DNA of 64,000 nt from Thioclava sp. ES.031 (GTDB lineage Bacteria > Pseudomonadota > Alphaproteobacteria > Rhodobacterales > Rhodobacteraceae). The notes under the pieces were generated by a model that saw only the letters and a list, made by a program, of their open reading frames with translations, was not told the origin of the DNA and made no database searches. Below are positions 19,349 to 29,770 of the stretch, piece after piece. Position 1 is the first letter of the stretch; the number at the start of each line of letters is the position of its first letter. The position numbers were made by a program, and so were the translations under genes. The stretch is from contig NZ_PDJO01000001.1 of NCBI RefSeq assembly GCF_002563775.1, positions 3,660,501 to 3,724,500 of the forward strand. Reading direction: 5' to 3'.

Positions 19349-19807
19349 ATGCCGATGCCCTGGACCTATCGCCATGCGCAGAAGGAGTTCGCCTCTTTCC
19401 TCGCCGATGCGCGCGATCGGATGGGGCTCGTCTCCGACAACATGACCTACACGGCGATCGAGGGCGTCTTCGTAACATTCCGTGCGCGGCTGCGCCCTGT
19501 CGAGGCCATCGCCTTCGCCGATTGCCTGCCTGCGGTGTTGCGCGCGATCTTCCTGTATCACTGGGATGTGATGGCGACGCCGCGGCCGTTCGGCAGCCGG
19601 ACCGAGATGACCCGCGAAGCGCAGGCGTTGCGCCCGCATCACAACCTGACCCCCGACAACGCCATCGAGGCCACCGCCTTTGCCCTCTGGCGCCATGTCA
19701 ATCATCGTGACTTCGAGGCCGCTCTCGCGCGGATCGGACCGGAAGCGGAGGCGTTCTGGCGCCCGGAGGTCACCGATCCCGCCCAGATCGCGCCGCGCAT
19801 CATCTAG
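19349..19807 (+). CDS. DUF2267 domain protein
   Basis: A 152-residue helical cytosolic protein. It starts MPMPWTYRHAQKEFASFLAD and contains RMGLVSDNMTYTAIEGVF and LPAVLRAIFLYHWD, the pattern of DUF2267 proteins. Function is unknown. Many members sit near stress genes, and here the gene starts three bases after the universal stress gene, so the two are almost certainly one transcript. Either ATG at 19349 or 19355 could be used; neither has a clear ribosome site, which fits translational coupling. Confidence 0.75.
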   Translation: MPMPWTYRHAQKEFASFLADARDRMGLVSDNMTYTAIEGVFVTFRARLRPVEAIAFADCLPAVLRAIFLYHWDVMATPRPFGSRTEMTREAQALRPHHNLTPDNAIEATAFALWRHVNHRDFEAALARIGPEAEAFWRPEVTDPAQIAPRII

Positions 19808-19877
19808 CGCATAGCCGCGATTACTTGATTAATTCAGTCGGAAGGCGCATATGAGCGGCAAGCCAAGGAGGCACGCG

Positions 19878-20438
19878 ATGTTTATTCAGACCGAGACGAC
19901 CCCGAACCCCGCGACGCTGAAATTCCTGCCCGGCCAGACCGTGCTGGAGACCGGCACCGCTGATTTCCCCACCGCCGAGGCGGCGGCCAAATCGCCGCTG
20001 GCCAAGCGCGTTTTCGCAGTGCCCGGCGTGACCGGCGTGTTCTTCGGCTCGGATTTCGTGACCGTGACGAAAGATGACGCGACCAGCTGGGATCACGCGA
20101 AACCGGCGATCCTCGGCGCGATCATGGAGCATTTCCAGTCCGGCGCCCCGGTGATCGAAGGCGAAGCTGCGCCCTCGGGCCATGCCGAGCATGACGGCGA
20201 GGACGGCGCGATCGTCTCGCAGATCAAGGAACTGCTCGACACCCGCGTGCGCCCGGCCGTGGCGCAGGACGGTGGCGACATCACTTTCCACGGGTTCGAG
20301 CGTGGCGTGGTCTACCTGCACATGCAGGGTGCCTGCGCCGGTTGCCCCTCGTCGACGCTGACGCTCAAGATGGGGATCGAGAACCTGCTCAGACACTACA
20401 TCCCCGAGGTTTCAGAGGTCCGTCCGGTCAATGCCTGA
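19878..20438 (+). CDS. NifU-like iron-sulphur scaffold (Nfu)
   Basis: A 186-residue Fe-S carrier with the Nfu N-terminal domain (FIQTETTPNPATLKFLPGQ, residues 2-20) and a C-terminal NifU domain. The domain's CxxC pair is C153 and C156 in GACAGCPSST. It delivers 4Fe-4S clusters to client enzymes. The start at 19878 has AAGGAG before it; the frame is open nine codons further but without support. It overlaps tsaB by eight bases, so nfu, tsaB and rimI form one operon. Confidence 0.94.
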   Translation: MFIQTETTPNPATLKFLPGQTVLETGTADFPTAEAAAKSPLAKRVFAVPGVTGVFFGSDFVTVTKDDATSWDHAKPAILGAIMEHFQSGAPVIEGEAAPSGHAEHDGEDGAIVSQIKELLDTRVRPAVAQDGGDITFHGFERGVVYLHMQGACAGCPSSTLTLKMGIENLLRHYIPEVSEVRPVNA

Positions 20439-21081
20439 TCTGACGCTAGGCTTCGACACATCGGCCGCGCATTGCGCGGCCGCTTTGCTGTCTGGTGATG
20501 ACTGCCTCGTCGCGCGCCAAGAGGAAATGGGACGCGGTCAGGCCGAACGTCTGATGCCGCTTCTGGAAGAGGTGCTCGCAGAGGCGGGCGTCGGCTGGCG
20601 CGACCTGACGCGGATTGGCGTCGGGATCGGACCGGGGAATTTCACCGGCGTCCGCATCGCCGTCTCCGCCGCGCGCGGCCTGTCGCTGAGCCTGCGGGCC
20701 CCGGCGCTCGGCGTCTCGATCACCGACGCGGCGCAATTCGGTAGCGAAGGTCCGGTGCTTGCAGCCGTCGCCGCCCCGCGCGAACGGGCCTATCTCGAAG
20801 GGTTCCGCACCGCACAGGCCATCCCGCTCGATCTGCATGAGCTCGACGCGCTGCCCGAGGGCTTGGCCGAACCCGGCCTGACCTGCATCGGCACCGCCGC
20901 CGAAGAGGTCGCCCAACGGATCGGAGCCGCTGCCGCGCCCGCCGCGTTCGCACCGGCAGAAGCCATCGCACGGATCGCAGCCTCTCGCGAATTCATCCCC
21001 GGAGAACGCCCCGCGCCGCTTTATCTGCGTGCGGCCGATGCCGCTCCGCCCTCCGATCCGCCGCCAAGGATCCTCGACTGA
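20431..21081 (+). CDS. tsaB: tRNA threonylcarbamoyladenosine biosynthesis protein TsaB
   Basis: A 216-residue ASKHA-fold partner of TsaD and TsaE in making the t6A modification of ANN-decoding tRNAs. Typical TsaB sequences are present: LGFDTSAAHCAAALL at residues 6-20, GQAERLMPLLEEVL, and GPGNFTGVRIAVSAARGL. The metal/ATP-binding residues of TsaD are absent, as expected. It overlaps nfu by eight bases and rimI by one (TGATG). Confidence 0.93.
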   Translation: MPDLTLGFDTSAAHCAAALLSGDDCLVARQEEMGRGQAERLMPLLEEVLAEAGVGWRDLTRIGVGIGPGNFTGVRIAVSAARGLSLSLRAPALGVSITDAAQFGSEGPVLAAVAAPRERAYLEGFRTAQAIPLDLHELDALPEGLAEPGLTCIGTAAEEVAQRIGAAAAPAAFAPAEAIARIAASREFIPGERPAPLYLRAADAAPPSDPPPRILD

Positions 21082-21506
21082 TGCGCGCCGAAGCCCTCGC
21101 CGAGCTGCATGCCGCCTGCTTCACCACACCACGCCCGTGGAACGAGGCCGAATTCCGGGATCTGATGCGCGGCCCCGGCACCTTTCTGTTGAACGAAAAC
21201 CGAGGCTTCCTGCTGGGGCGCGTCATCGCGGGCGAAGCCGAGCTTCTGACCCTCGCCGTCGACCCGAAAGCCCGCCGCGACGGCACCGGCCGCGCGCTGG
21301 TGGAGCGGTTCGCGCAGGAAGCCGAGGCACTGGGGGCCGAAAGCGCCTTCCTCGAAGTCTCCGCCGAGAATGACGCCGCGCGCGCGCTTTATGCCGCGAC
21401 CGGCTGGAAGGAATCGGGGCGTCGCAAGGGCTATTACCGCAGCCCGGAGGGCGATCGCATCGACGCGCTGGTTCTCACTTTGCCGCTCGCTAGAGCGACA
21501 AGCTGA
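21081..21506 (+). CDS. rimI: Ribosomal-protein alanine N-acetyltransferase family (GNAT)
   Basis: A 141-residue GNAT enzyme. The acetyl-CoA loop is in LTLAVDPKARRDGTGRALVE (Q/RxxGxG/A-type RRDGTG), and SAENDAARALYAATGW is typical of RimI. RimI acetylates the N-terminal alanine of ribosomal protein S18 in E. coli, and it commonly follows tsaB as here. Substrate identity beyond context is inference. The start is coupled to the tsaB stop. Confidence 0.88.
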   Translation: MRAEALAELHAACFTTPRPWNEAEFRDLMRGPGTFLLNENRGFLLGRVIAGEAELLTLAVDPKARRDGTGRALVERFAQEAEALGAESAFLEVSAENDAARALYAATGWKESGRRKGYYRSPEGDRIDALVLTLPLARATS

Positions 21507-21658
21507 CCGTTCAATCAAATTTGTCTTGCGACCCCGCGTCATCCACAACTTGACGCTTGACCCCCTTGGCAAGCTCTGCCCAAATCGCCGGGTCCGCGCG
21601 CTGAACCGAGCGCGCCAACAGGCTTATCCAACAGGGCCATAACGTTCGGGAGTAATCC

Positions 21659-22647
21659 ATGACCTATTTCACCAAGTTCCTTGGCGCCGCGACCGCGCTC
21701 GCGCTGAGCGCCGGGGCCGCGCTGGCCGATCCCGCGATCATTTACGATCTGGGCGGCAAATTCGACAAGAGCTTCAACGAGGCCGCCTTCAACGGCGCCA
21801 AGCGTTGGGCCGAAGAGACCGGCGGCTCCTACAAGGAACTGGAAATGCAGTCGGAAGCTCAGCGTGAGCAGGCCCTGCGCAAACTCGCCGAGTCCGGCGC
21901 CAACCCGATCGTGATGACCGGCTTCGCCTTCGGCGACACGCTCAACACCGTCGCTCCCGACTACCCCGACACCAAATTCGCGATCATCGACATGGTTGTC
22001 GACCAGCCCAACGTCGAGTCGATCAACTTCAAATCCGAGCAAGGCTCCTACCTCGTCGGCATGATGGCTGCGATGGCCTCGAAGACCGGCACCGTCGGAT
22101 TCGTGGGCGGTATGGATGTTCCCCTTATCCGGCAATTTGCCTGCGGCTATGTGCAGGGTGTGAAAGCGACCAATCCGAACGCGAAAGTCATCCAGAACAT
22201 GACCGGCACCACCCCGGCAGCCTGGAACGATCCGGTGAAGGGCGGCGAGATCGCCAAGGCCCAGATCAGCCAGGGCGCGGACGTGATCTACGCAGCCGCT
22301 GGCGGCACCGGCATCGGTGTTCTGCAGGCTGCAGCAGACGGCGGCATCCTTTCTATCGGCGTGGACAGCAACCAGAACTACCTGCACCCGGGCCAAGTTC
22401 TCACTTCGATGCTCAAGCGCGTTGATACCGCGGTTTTTGACGCCTTTAGCGCAGGCCCCGACCTCAAACCCGGAATTAAGATCATGGGTCTCGCCGATAA
22501 CGGCGTTGGCGTCGCGATGGACGACAACAACAAGTCGCTGGTGACCCCCGAAATGACCGCCGCAGTCGAGAAGGCCAAGCAGGACATCATCGACGGCAAG
22601 ATCGAAGTGCATGACTACATGTCGGACGACAGCTGCCCGGTCGAGTG

Positions 22648-22648
<1 letters not shown>
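21659..22648 (+). CDS. BMP-family ABC transporter substrate-binding protein (nucleoside type)
   Basis: A 329-residue periplasmic protein. The signal peptide is cleaved after ALA at residue 23, with no lipobox. Type I binding fold of the BMP/Med family: IIYDLGGKFDKSFNEAAFNG near residue 30, MVVDQPNVESINFKSEQGSYLVG, VGFVGGMDVPLIRQF, and GVDSNQNYLHPGQVLTSMLK. BMP proteins bind purine nucleosides. The gene heads a five-gene operon ending in purine nucleoside phosphorylase, which supports that ligand. The next gene overlaps its stop. The 152-base leader has no clear operator. Confidence 0.92.
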
Positions 22649-24338
<1,690 letters not shown>

Positions 24339-24339
<1 letters not shown>

Positions 24340-25436
24340 TGGAAAAGACACCGAAATGGGTCGACGTGGCCCTGATCCCGCTCCTCAACCTGCTGATCGC
24401 TTTCGTGATCTCGGGGATCGTGGTGCTGCTGATCGGCGAAGACCCGATCAAGGCGATCAAGGTCATGGTCTCGGGCGCGCTCGGCTCGCCTTATGGCTGG
24501 GGCTACACGCTGTATTACGCGACCAACTTCATCTTCACCGGCCTCGCGGTCGCGGTCGCCTATCACGCCAGCCAGTTCAATATCGGCGGCGAGGGTCAGG
24601 CGACGCTCGGCGGGCTTGGCGTGGCACTGGTGCTGCTGGCCTTCCCGTGGCCGCATTGGACCATCGCGCTGATCGCAGCGATGGCGGGTGGCGCGATCTT
24701 CGGCGCGGCCTGGGCTGCGATCCCGGCCTATCTGCAGGCCAAGCGCGGCAGCCATATCGTGATCACCACGATCATGTTCAACTTCATCGGCGCGGCGGTG
24801 CTGAACTACATGCTGGTCAACGTGCTGCGTCCGCGCGGCTCGATGGACCCGGCCACCGCGCGCTTCGGGCCTGCAACCCATCTGCCGACCTTCCATGACT
24901 TCCCGCTGATCGGTCAGTTCTTCTCGAAATCGGTCCCGGCGAACGTGTCGTTCTTCGTGGCGATCCTCGCCTGCTACCTCGTCTGGGTGCTGATCTGGCG
25001 CACCAAGCTGGGCTTCGAGATCCGGGCCTTCGGGCGGTCGGAAACGGCGGCGCGCTATGCCGGCATCTCGCCGGTGAAGATCGTCATGGCAGCGATGCTG
25101 ATCTCGGGCGGCCTCGCCGGCCTGATGGCGATCAACAACGTGATGGGCGAGGCGCATCGCCTCGTGCTGAACTCGGTCGAGGGCGCAGGCTTCATCGGGA
25201 TCGCAGTCGCACTGATGGGCCGCAACCACCCGTTCGGCGTGTTCCTCGCCGCGCTTCTCTTCGGCTTCCTCTACCAGGGCGGCGGCGAGCTGGCGCTGGA
25301 AACCACGATCCCGCGCGAGCTGATCACCGTGATTCAGGCGCTCGTAATCCTGTTCACCGGGGCCTTCGACAACATGCTGCGCGCACCGATCGAGAGCTTC
25401 TTCGTCGCGCGCGCCAACGCCCGCAAGGAGGCCTGA
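24339..25436 (+). CDS. Nucleoside ABC transporter permease 1
   Basis: A 365-residue inner-membrane permease of the BPD_transp_2 family with about ten helices. The sequence QFNIGGEGQATLGGLGVALVL (the family glycine-rich stretch) lies near residue 85. Typical of nucleoside and sugar permeases is GFEIRAFGRSETAARYAGIS, the coupling-helix EAA-like loop. It starts on the last base of the ATPase stop and is followed, after one base, by the second permease. Confidence 0.92.
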
Positions 25437-25437
25437 G

Positions 25438-26403
25438 ATGGATTTCGCAACGATCATCGAAATTCTCGATAGCGCCGTTCGCCTCGGCACACCGCTGCTG
25501 CTGGCCTGCCTCGCAGGTCTGTTCTCGGAACGCGCGGGGATTTTCGACATCGGCCTTGAGGGCAAGATGCTGATGGCCGCCTTCTTCTCCGGCGCGGTCG
25601 CGGCGGTGACGGGCAATGCGTGGCTTGGCCTTCTGGCGGGTGTCGGGGGCTCGATGAGCCTCGCTTTCGTGCATGGCCTCGCCTCGATCACCTTCCGCGG
25701 CAATCAGCTGATTTCCGGCGTCGCGGTAAACTTCCTTGCCTCGGGCTTTACCGTTCTGATCGCGCAAAGCTGGTTCCATCAGGGCGGTCGCACGCCGCAA
25801 CTCTCGGGCAACGGACGCTTCGATCCGATCACCCTGCCCGGCGCCGAGGCGGTGAAGGATGTGCCTTTCCTCGGTCCGATCTATTCGAACCTGCTCTCGG
25901 GCCACTCGATCCTCGTCTATGTCGCCTTCGCGATGGTGCCGATCACCTGGTGGGTGCTGTTCCGCACCCGCTTCGGCCTGCGCTTGCGCGCGGTGGGCGA
26001 GAACCCGGAATCGGTCGACACCGCAGGCATCTCGGTCATCCGGATGCGCTACACCGCCGTCGCCATCACCGGCGTGCTGGCGGGTCTGGGTGGCGTCTAT
26101 CTGGCGACCGGCCTTGCGGCTGGCTTCGTGAAGGAAATGACCGCCGGGCGCGGCTATATCGCTCTGGCGGCTCTGATTTTCGCGAAATGGCGGCCTGTTC
26201 CGGCGCTTGGGGCGACGATGCTCTTCGGCCTGCTGGAAGCGATCTCGAACCGCTATCCGAATATCGATCTGGGCGTCGTGACCCTGCCGATCCAGTTCAT
26301 GCAGGCGGTGCCCTACATCCTCACCGTGATCATCCTCGCGGGCTTCATCGGCAAGGCGATCCCGCCGCGTGCAGGGGGGCAGCCCTATGTCAAAGAGCGC
26401 TGA
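25438..26403 (+). CDS. Nucleoside ABC transporter permease 2
   Basis: A 321-residue second permease of the same family, pairing with the first as a heterodimer. Visible marks: ERAGIFDIGLEGKMLMAAFF, the loop RFGLRLRAVGENPESVDTAG, and GRGYIALAALIFAKWRPV. About nine helices. Its end overlaps the start of the phosphorylase gene by 17 bases, tying import to nucleoside breakdown. Confidence 0.92.
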   Translation: MDFATIIEILDSAVRLGTPLLLACLAGLFSERAGIFDIGLEGKMLMAAFFSGAVAAVTGNAWLGLLAGVGGSMSLAFVHGLASITFRGNQLISGVAVNFLASGFTVLIAQSWFHQGGRTPQLSGNGRFDPITLPGAEAVKDVPFLGPIYSNLLSGHSILVYVAFAMVPITWWVLFRTRFGLRLRAVGENPESVDTAGISVIRMRYTAVAITGVLAGLGGVYLATGLAAGFVKEMTAGRGYIALAALIFAKWRPVPALGATMLFGLLEAISNRYPNIDLGVVTLPIQFMQAVPYILTVIILAGFIGKAIPPRAGGQPYVKER

Positions 26404-27187
26404 GCTCGCGCAACTGATCCGCGAGCGCGCGGGCGACGAGGCCCCGCGCCTCGGCCTGATCCTCGGCTCCGGCCTCGGCCATCTGGCCGAGGAGGTCGAG
26501 GGCGTGGCGATCCCCTATTCGGAGCTTCCGGGCTTTCCCCATGCGGGCGTCTCGGGCCACAATCCGAAGCTGGTGATCGGCACGCTCGAAGGCGTTCGCG
26601 TCGCCGTTTTCGGCGGTCGGGTTCATTATTATGAACACGGCAACCCCGCCGAGATGCGCCTGCCGCTGGAGATCCTCAAGGAGCTCGGTTGCGAGAGCCT
26701 GCTGCTGACCAACGCGGCCGGCAGCCTGCGCGAGGACATCCAGCCCGGCGGGCTGATGATGCTCAACGATCACATCAACTTTTCGGGCAACAATCCCCTG
26801 ATCGGCGAGCCCTCGGATGCGCGTTTCGTCCCGCTGACCGAGGCGCATGATCCGGAGATCCGTGCCGGGCTCAAAGCCGCAGCGAAAGCCGAAGGGGTCG
26901 AGCTTCCCGAAGGCGTCTATTGCTGGTTCTCCGGCCCGACCTTCGAGACCCCCGCCGAAATCCGCGCCGCGAAAGTCTTCGGCGCCGATGCGGTGGGCAT
27001 GTCCACGGTTCCCGAAGTGATCCTTGCGCGCTTCCTCGGGCTGCGCGTGGCCGCTGTCTCCGTCATCACAAATATGGGGGCGGGCATGGCGCAGGAGAAT
27101 ATCAGCCACGAGCAGACCAAGGCGATTGCGCCCATGGGCGCGGCCAAGCTCGAACAGGTTTTGCGACGATATCTGCAACAGTTGTAA
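26387..27187 (+). CDS. Purine nucleoside phosphorylase
   Basis: A 266-residue trimeric-type PNP that splits purine (deoxy)ribonucleosides with phosphate to base and pentose 1-phosphate. It has LILGSGLGHLAEEV, HYYEHGNPAEMRLPLEIL, LTNAAGSLR, FSGPTFETPAEIRAAKVFGAD and VGMSTVPEVI, plus the base-binding ITNMGAGM. The ATG at 26387 lies in the end of the permease gene behind GGGGGG. A start six codons earlier is possible. It completes the nucleoside uptake operon. Confidence 0.94.
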   Translation: MSKSAELAQLIRERAGDEAPRLGLILGSGLGHLAEEVEGVAIPYSELPGFPHAGVSGHNPKLVIGTLEGVRVAVFGGRVHYYEHGNPAEMRLPLEILKELGCESLLLTNAAGSLREDIQPGGLMMLNDHINFSGNNPLIGEPSDARFVPLTEAHDPEIRAGLKAAAKAEGVELPEGVYCWFSGPTFETPAEIRAAKVFGADAVGMSTVPEVILARFLGLRVAAVSVITNMGAGMAQENISHEQTKAIAPMGAAKLEQVLRRYLQQL

Positions 27188-27265
27188 CCCCGCGGCACGG
27201 CGGGGTTTGACTTCGCCTGCCCTTCGGGGACACTAACGATGCAACCTCCTCAGCGGGTGCAGCTC

Positions 27266-28183
27266 ATGCAGATCTACCTGCCCATCGCCGAAGTCTCGGT
27301 CAATATCTTCACCCTGCTGGGGCTCGGCGGCATCGTGGGGCTGCTCTCGGGCCTGTTCGGCGTGGGCGGCGGCTTCCTGATCACGCCGCTTCTGTTCTTC
27401 ATCGGCATCCCGCCTTCCGTCGCCGTGGCCACCGGCGCGAACCAGGTCGTCGCCTCCTCCGTGTCGGGCGTTCTGGCGCAGCTCAAACGCAAGGCGGTCG
27501 ACATTCCGATGGGGCTCGTGCTGCTGGTGGGCGGCCTGCTCGGCTCGGCGAGCGGCATCTACGTCTTCAACCTGCTGACCGAGCTGGGCCAGATCGACCT
27601 CGCGGTGCAGCTTTGCTACGTCGTCTTCCTCGGGCTGATCGGACTGCTGATGCTGCAAGAGGGCATCCGCACCCTGCAAAAGCAGCGCAAGGGCGGTGGC
27701 GTGCGCAAGAAGCGCGTGCAGCACACCTGGGTCCACAAGCTGCCCTTCAAGTTCAAGTTCCGCGCCTCGGGCCTCTATATCTCGGTGATCCCGCCGCTGC
27801 TGGTCGGGGTCGCGGTCGGCATCCTCGCGGCGATCATGGGCGTCGGCGGCGGCTTCATCATGGTTCCGGCGATGATCTACCTGCTGAACATGCCGACCAA
27901 GGTCGTGATCGGCACCTCTCTGTTCCAGATCCTGTTCGTGTCGGCCTTCACCACGCTGATGCACGCGATCACCAACCAGACGGTCGACGTGATGCTGGCG
28001 CTCCTGCTGATCGTCGGCGGCGTGATCGGCGCACAGATCGGCTCGCGGCTGGGCGCGCGCCTCAAGGCGGAGCAGCTGCGCATTCTGCTGGCGTTGCTGG
28101 TGATCCTCGTCGCGGGCAAGCTCGGCCTCGACCTCGTGCTGCATCCGAGCAACCTCTACTCCATCGCGACGGGGGGCGAATGA
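27266..28183 (+). CDS. TauE/SafE (TSUP) family membrane transporter
   Basis: A 305-residue protein with about eight helices and two glycine-rich repeats, GVGGGFLITPLLFF and MGVGGGFIMVPAMI, typical of TSUP permeases. Those proteins move sulphite, sulphoacetate, taurine or other sulphur anions. A hydrophilic basic loop (KQRKGGGVRKKRVQH) splits the halves. The start at 27266 (MQIYLPIAEVSVN) resembles other members; the ATG at 27239 is also possible. The stop overlaps the next start, so this gene and the TIGR02186 gene are a unit. Confidence 0.88.
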   Translation: MQIYLPIAEVSVNIFTLLGLGGIVGLLSGLFGVGGGFLITPLLFFIGIPPSVAVATGANQVVASSVSGVLAQLKRKAVDIPMGLVLLVGGLLGSASGIYVFNLLTELGQIDLAVQLCYVVFLGLIGLLMLQEGIRTLQKQRKGGGVRKKRVQHTWVHKLPFKFKFRASGLYISVIPPLLVGVAVGILAAIMGVGGGFIMVPAMIYLLNMPTKVVIGTSLFQILFVSAFTTLMHAITNQTVDVMLALLLIVGGVIGAQIGSRLGARLKAEQLRILLALLVILVAGKLGLDLVLHPSNLYSIATGGE

Positions 28184-29007
28184 TGATCCGTACCGCCCTC
28201 CTCGCCCTCGGCCTCTGCGCCGTCACCCTGCCCGCTCTAGCACAGGACCAACAGGTTCTGCCCGCGCGTCCGGGCATGCCGATCACCAATCGCCCCGAAC
28301 CCGACGAGCAGATCGTGGCGGGCCTCAGCCGCGACAATATCGGGATCACGACCTCCTTCGACGGGTCGCAAATCCTGATCTATGGCGCGATCAAACGCGA
28401 GACGCCGGAGCCCGAAGGGCAGAAACTCGCGGTGATCGTGACGCTCGAAGGGCCGCTCGGCCCGGTCACCATCCGCAAGAAATCGCGTGAATTCGGGATC
28501 TGGGTGAACACGGCTTCGGTCGGCGTCGCCGCAGCCCCCAGCTATTACGCCGTCGCCACCTCCGGCCCGCTCGGCGACATCCTCGATCGGCGCACCGACA
28601 CCCAGCAGCGGATTTCGATTCCGCTCGCGATGCGCGCCTTCTCCGGTCCGATCACCGTCGACGATTCGATCCCCTTCACCGAAGCGCTCGTCGATATCCG
28701 AAAGGAGCAGGGGCTCTACAAGCTCGAGACCGGCGGCGTGCATATCGTGGACAACACGCTGTTCCGCGCCGATTTCGCGCTGCCTGCGAACCTCACCGAG
28801 GGCGACTACAAGACCCGCATCTTCCTGCTGCGCGACGGCAAGCTGGTGGACAAATACCAATCCGCGATCGAGGTGCGCAAAGTCGGGCTGGAGCGCTGGC
28901 TCTACACGCTCGCACATGAGAACGCGGCGCTCTACGGGCTCTTGTCACTCGCGCTTGCGGTCTTCGCAGGCTGGGCCGCCGCCGCGATCTTCCGCTTCGT
29001 GCGTTAA
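28180..29007 (+). CDS. TIGR02186 family alphaproteobacterial membrane protein
   Basis: A 275-residue protein with a signal peptide (cleavage after ALA near residue 21), a large periplasmic beta-rich domain, and one C-terminal membrane helix (about 247-270). The central sequence QIVAGLSRDNIGITTSFDGS and IYGAIKRE fits TIGR02186 (alph_Pro_TM), a family restricted to alphaproteobacteria with no known function. It is coupled to the TSUP transporter by overlapping start and stop, which suggests a periplasmic partner for that transporter (inference). It overlaps the SDR on the other strand by four bases. Confidence 0.88.
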   Translation: MMIRTALLALGLCAVTLPALAQDQQVLPARPGMPITNRPEPDEQIVAGLSRDNIGITTSFDGSQILIYGAIKRETPEPEGQKLAVIVTLEGPLGPVTIRKKSREFGIWVNTASVGVAAAPSYYAVATSGPLGDILDRRTDTQQRISIPLAMRAFSGPITVDDSIPFTEALVDIRKEQGLYKLETGGVHIVDNTLFRADFALPANLTEGDYKTRIFLLRDGKLVDKYQSAIEVRKVGLERWLYTLAHENAALYGLLSLALAVFAGWAAAAIFRFVR

Positions 29008-29720
29008 CCGCGCCCGACGAAGGGCATCGCGCTCGCCATCACCGTCATGTTGAGCACATTCGCCTCAAGCGGCAGCGACGCCATGTGCAGCACCGAGCGC
29101 GCGACATTGGCCACGTCCATCGTGGGCTCCGCCGTCTTGGTCGCCGCCGCATCCATATTCGCCAGCAACCCCGTGCGCGCATTGCCCACGTCGATCTGCC
29201 CGCAGGCGATGTCGAAATCGCGCCCGTCCAGCGCGATCTGCTTGGTCATGCCGTTGATCGCGTGTTTCGTGGTCGTATAGGCGAGCGATTTCGCGCGCGG
29301 CACCTGCCCCGAGATCGAGCCGTTATTGATGATCCGCCCACCGCGCGGCGCCTGCCTGCGCATCTGCGCGAATGCGGCCCGGGCGCAAAGAAACATCCCC
29401 GTCAGGTTCACCGCGATACAGGCGTCCCAATCCTCGAGCGTGACCTCGTCGGGCAAGGCCGCAGGCGGGAACATCCCGGCATTGTTGAACAGCACGTCGA
29501 TCCGGCCGAACCTGGCGACAACCTCGGCGAAGGCGCGCTCCACCGCTTGCGCATCGCTCACGTCGCAGGCCACGGCCAGCCCGTCGCCTTGCGCGGCGAC
29601 CTCCGCCAGCTTGTCCTCCGAGCGCGCCAGACAGGCGACCTGCCAGCCCTCGGCCAGCGCGGCCTCTGCCACCGCGCGCCCGATCCCGGCGCTCGCCCCG
29701 GTCACCACCATCACGCCCAT
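29004..29720 (-). CDS. Short-chain dehydrogenase/reductase
   Basis: A 238-residue SDR with TGASAGIG at residues 7-14, NNAG, the serine in NNGSISG, and the YTTTK catalytic pair. The arginine in CLARSEDKL suggests NADP. The substrate is unknown. The C-terminus (LPLEANVLNMTVMASAMPFVG) matches SDRs that recognise small carbonyls, only a weak hint. The gene converges with TIGR02186 and is separated from the helicase gene by repeat copy R3. Confidence 0.88.
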   Translation of the reverse strand: MGVMVVTGASAGIGRAVAEAALAEGWQVACLARSEDKLAEVAAQGDGLAVACDVSDAQAVERAFAEVVARFGRIDVLFNNAGMFPPAALPDEVTLEDWDACIAVNLTGMFLCARAAFAQMRRQAPRGGRIINNGSISGQVPRAKSLAYTTTKHAINGMTKQIALDGRDFDIACGQIDVGNARTGLLANMDAAATKTAEPTMDVANVARSVLHMASLPLEANVLNMTVMASAMPFVGRG

Positions 29721-29730
29721 CTCGCCCCTC

Positions 29731-29766
29731 CTTCGCCTTGGCTCAAATATCCCCGCCGGAGGCTCC
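29731..29766 (-). repeat. Dispersed repeat, copy R3 (short form)
   Basis: On the minus strand: GGAGCCTCCGGCGGGGATATTTGAGCCAAGGCGAAG. It lies directly behind the helicase gene and ahead of the SDR, both read the same way. The short form lacks the GGGGC...GCCCC arm. Confidence 0.7.
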
Positions 29767-29770
29767 TGCC

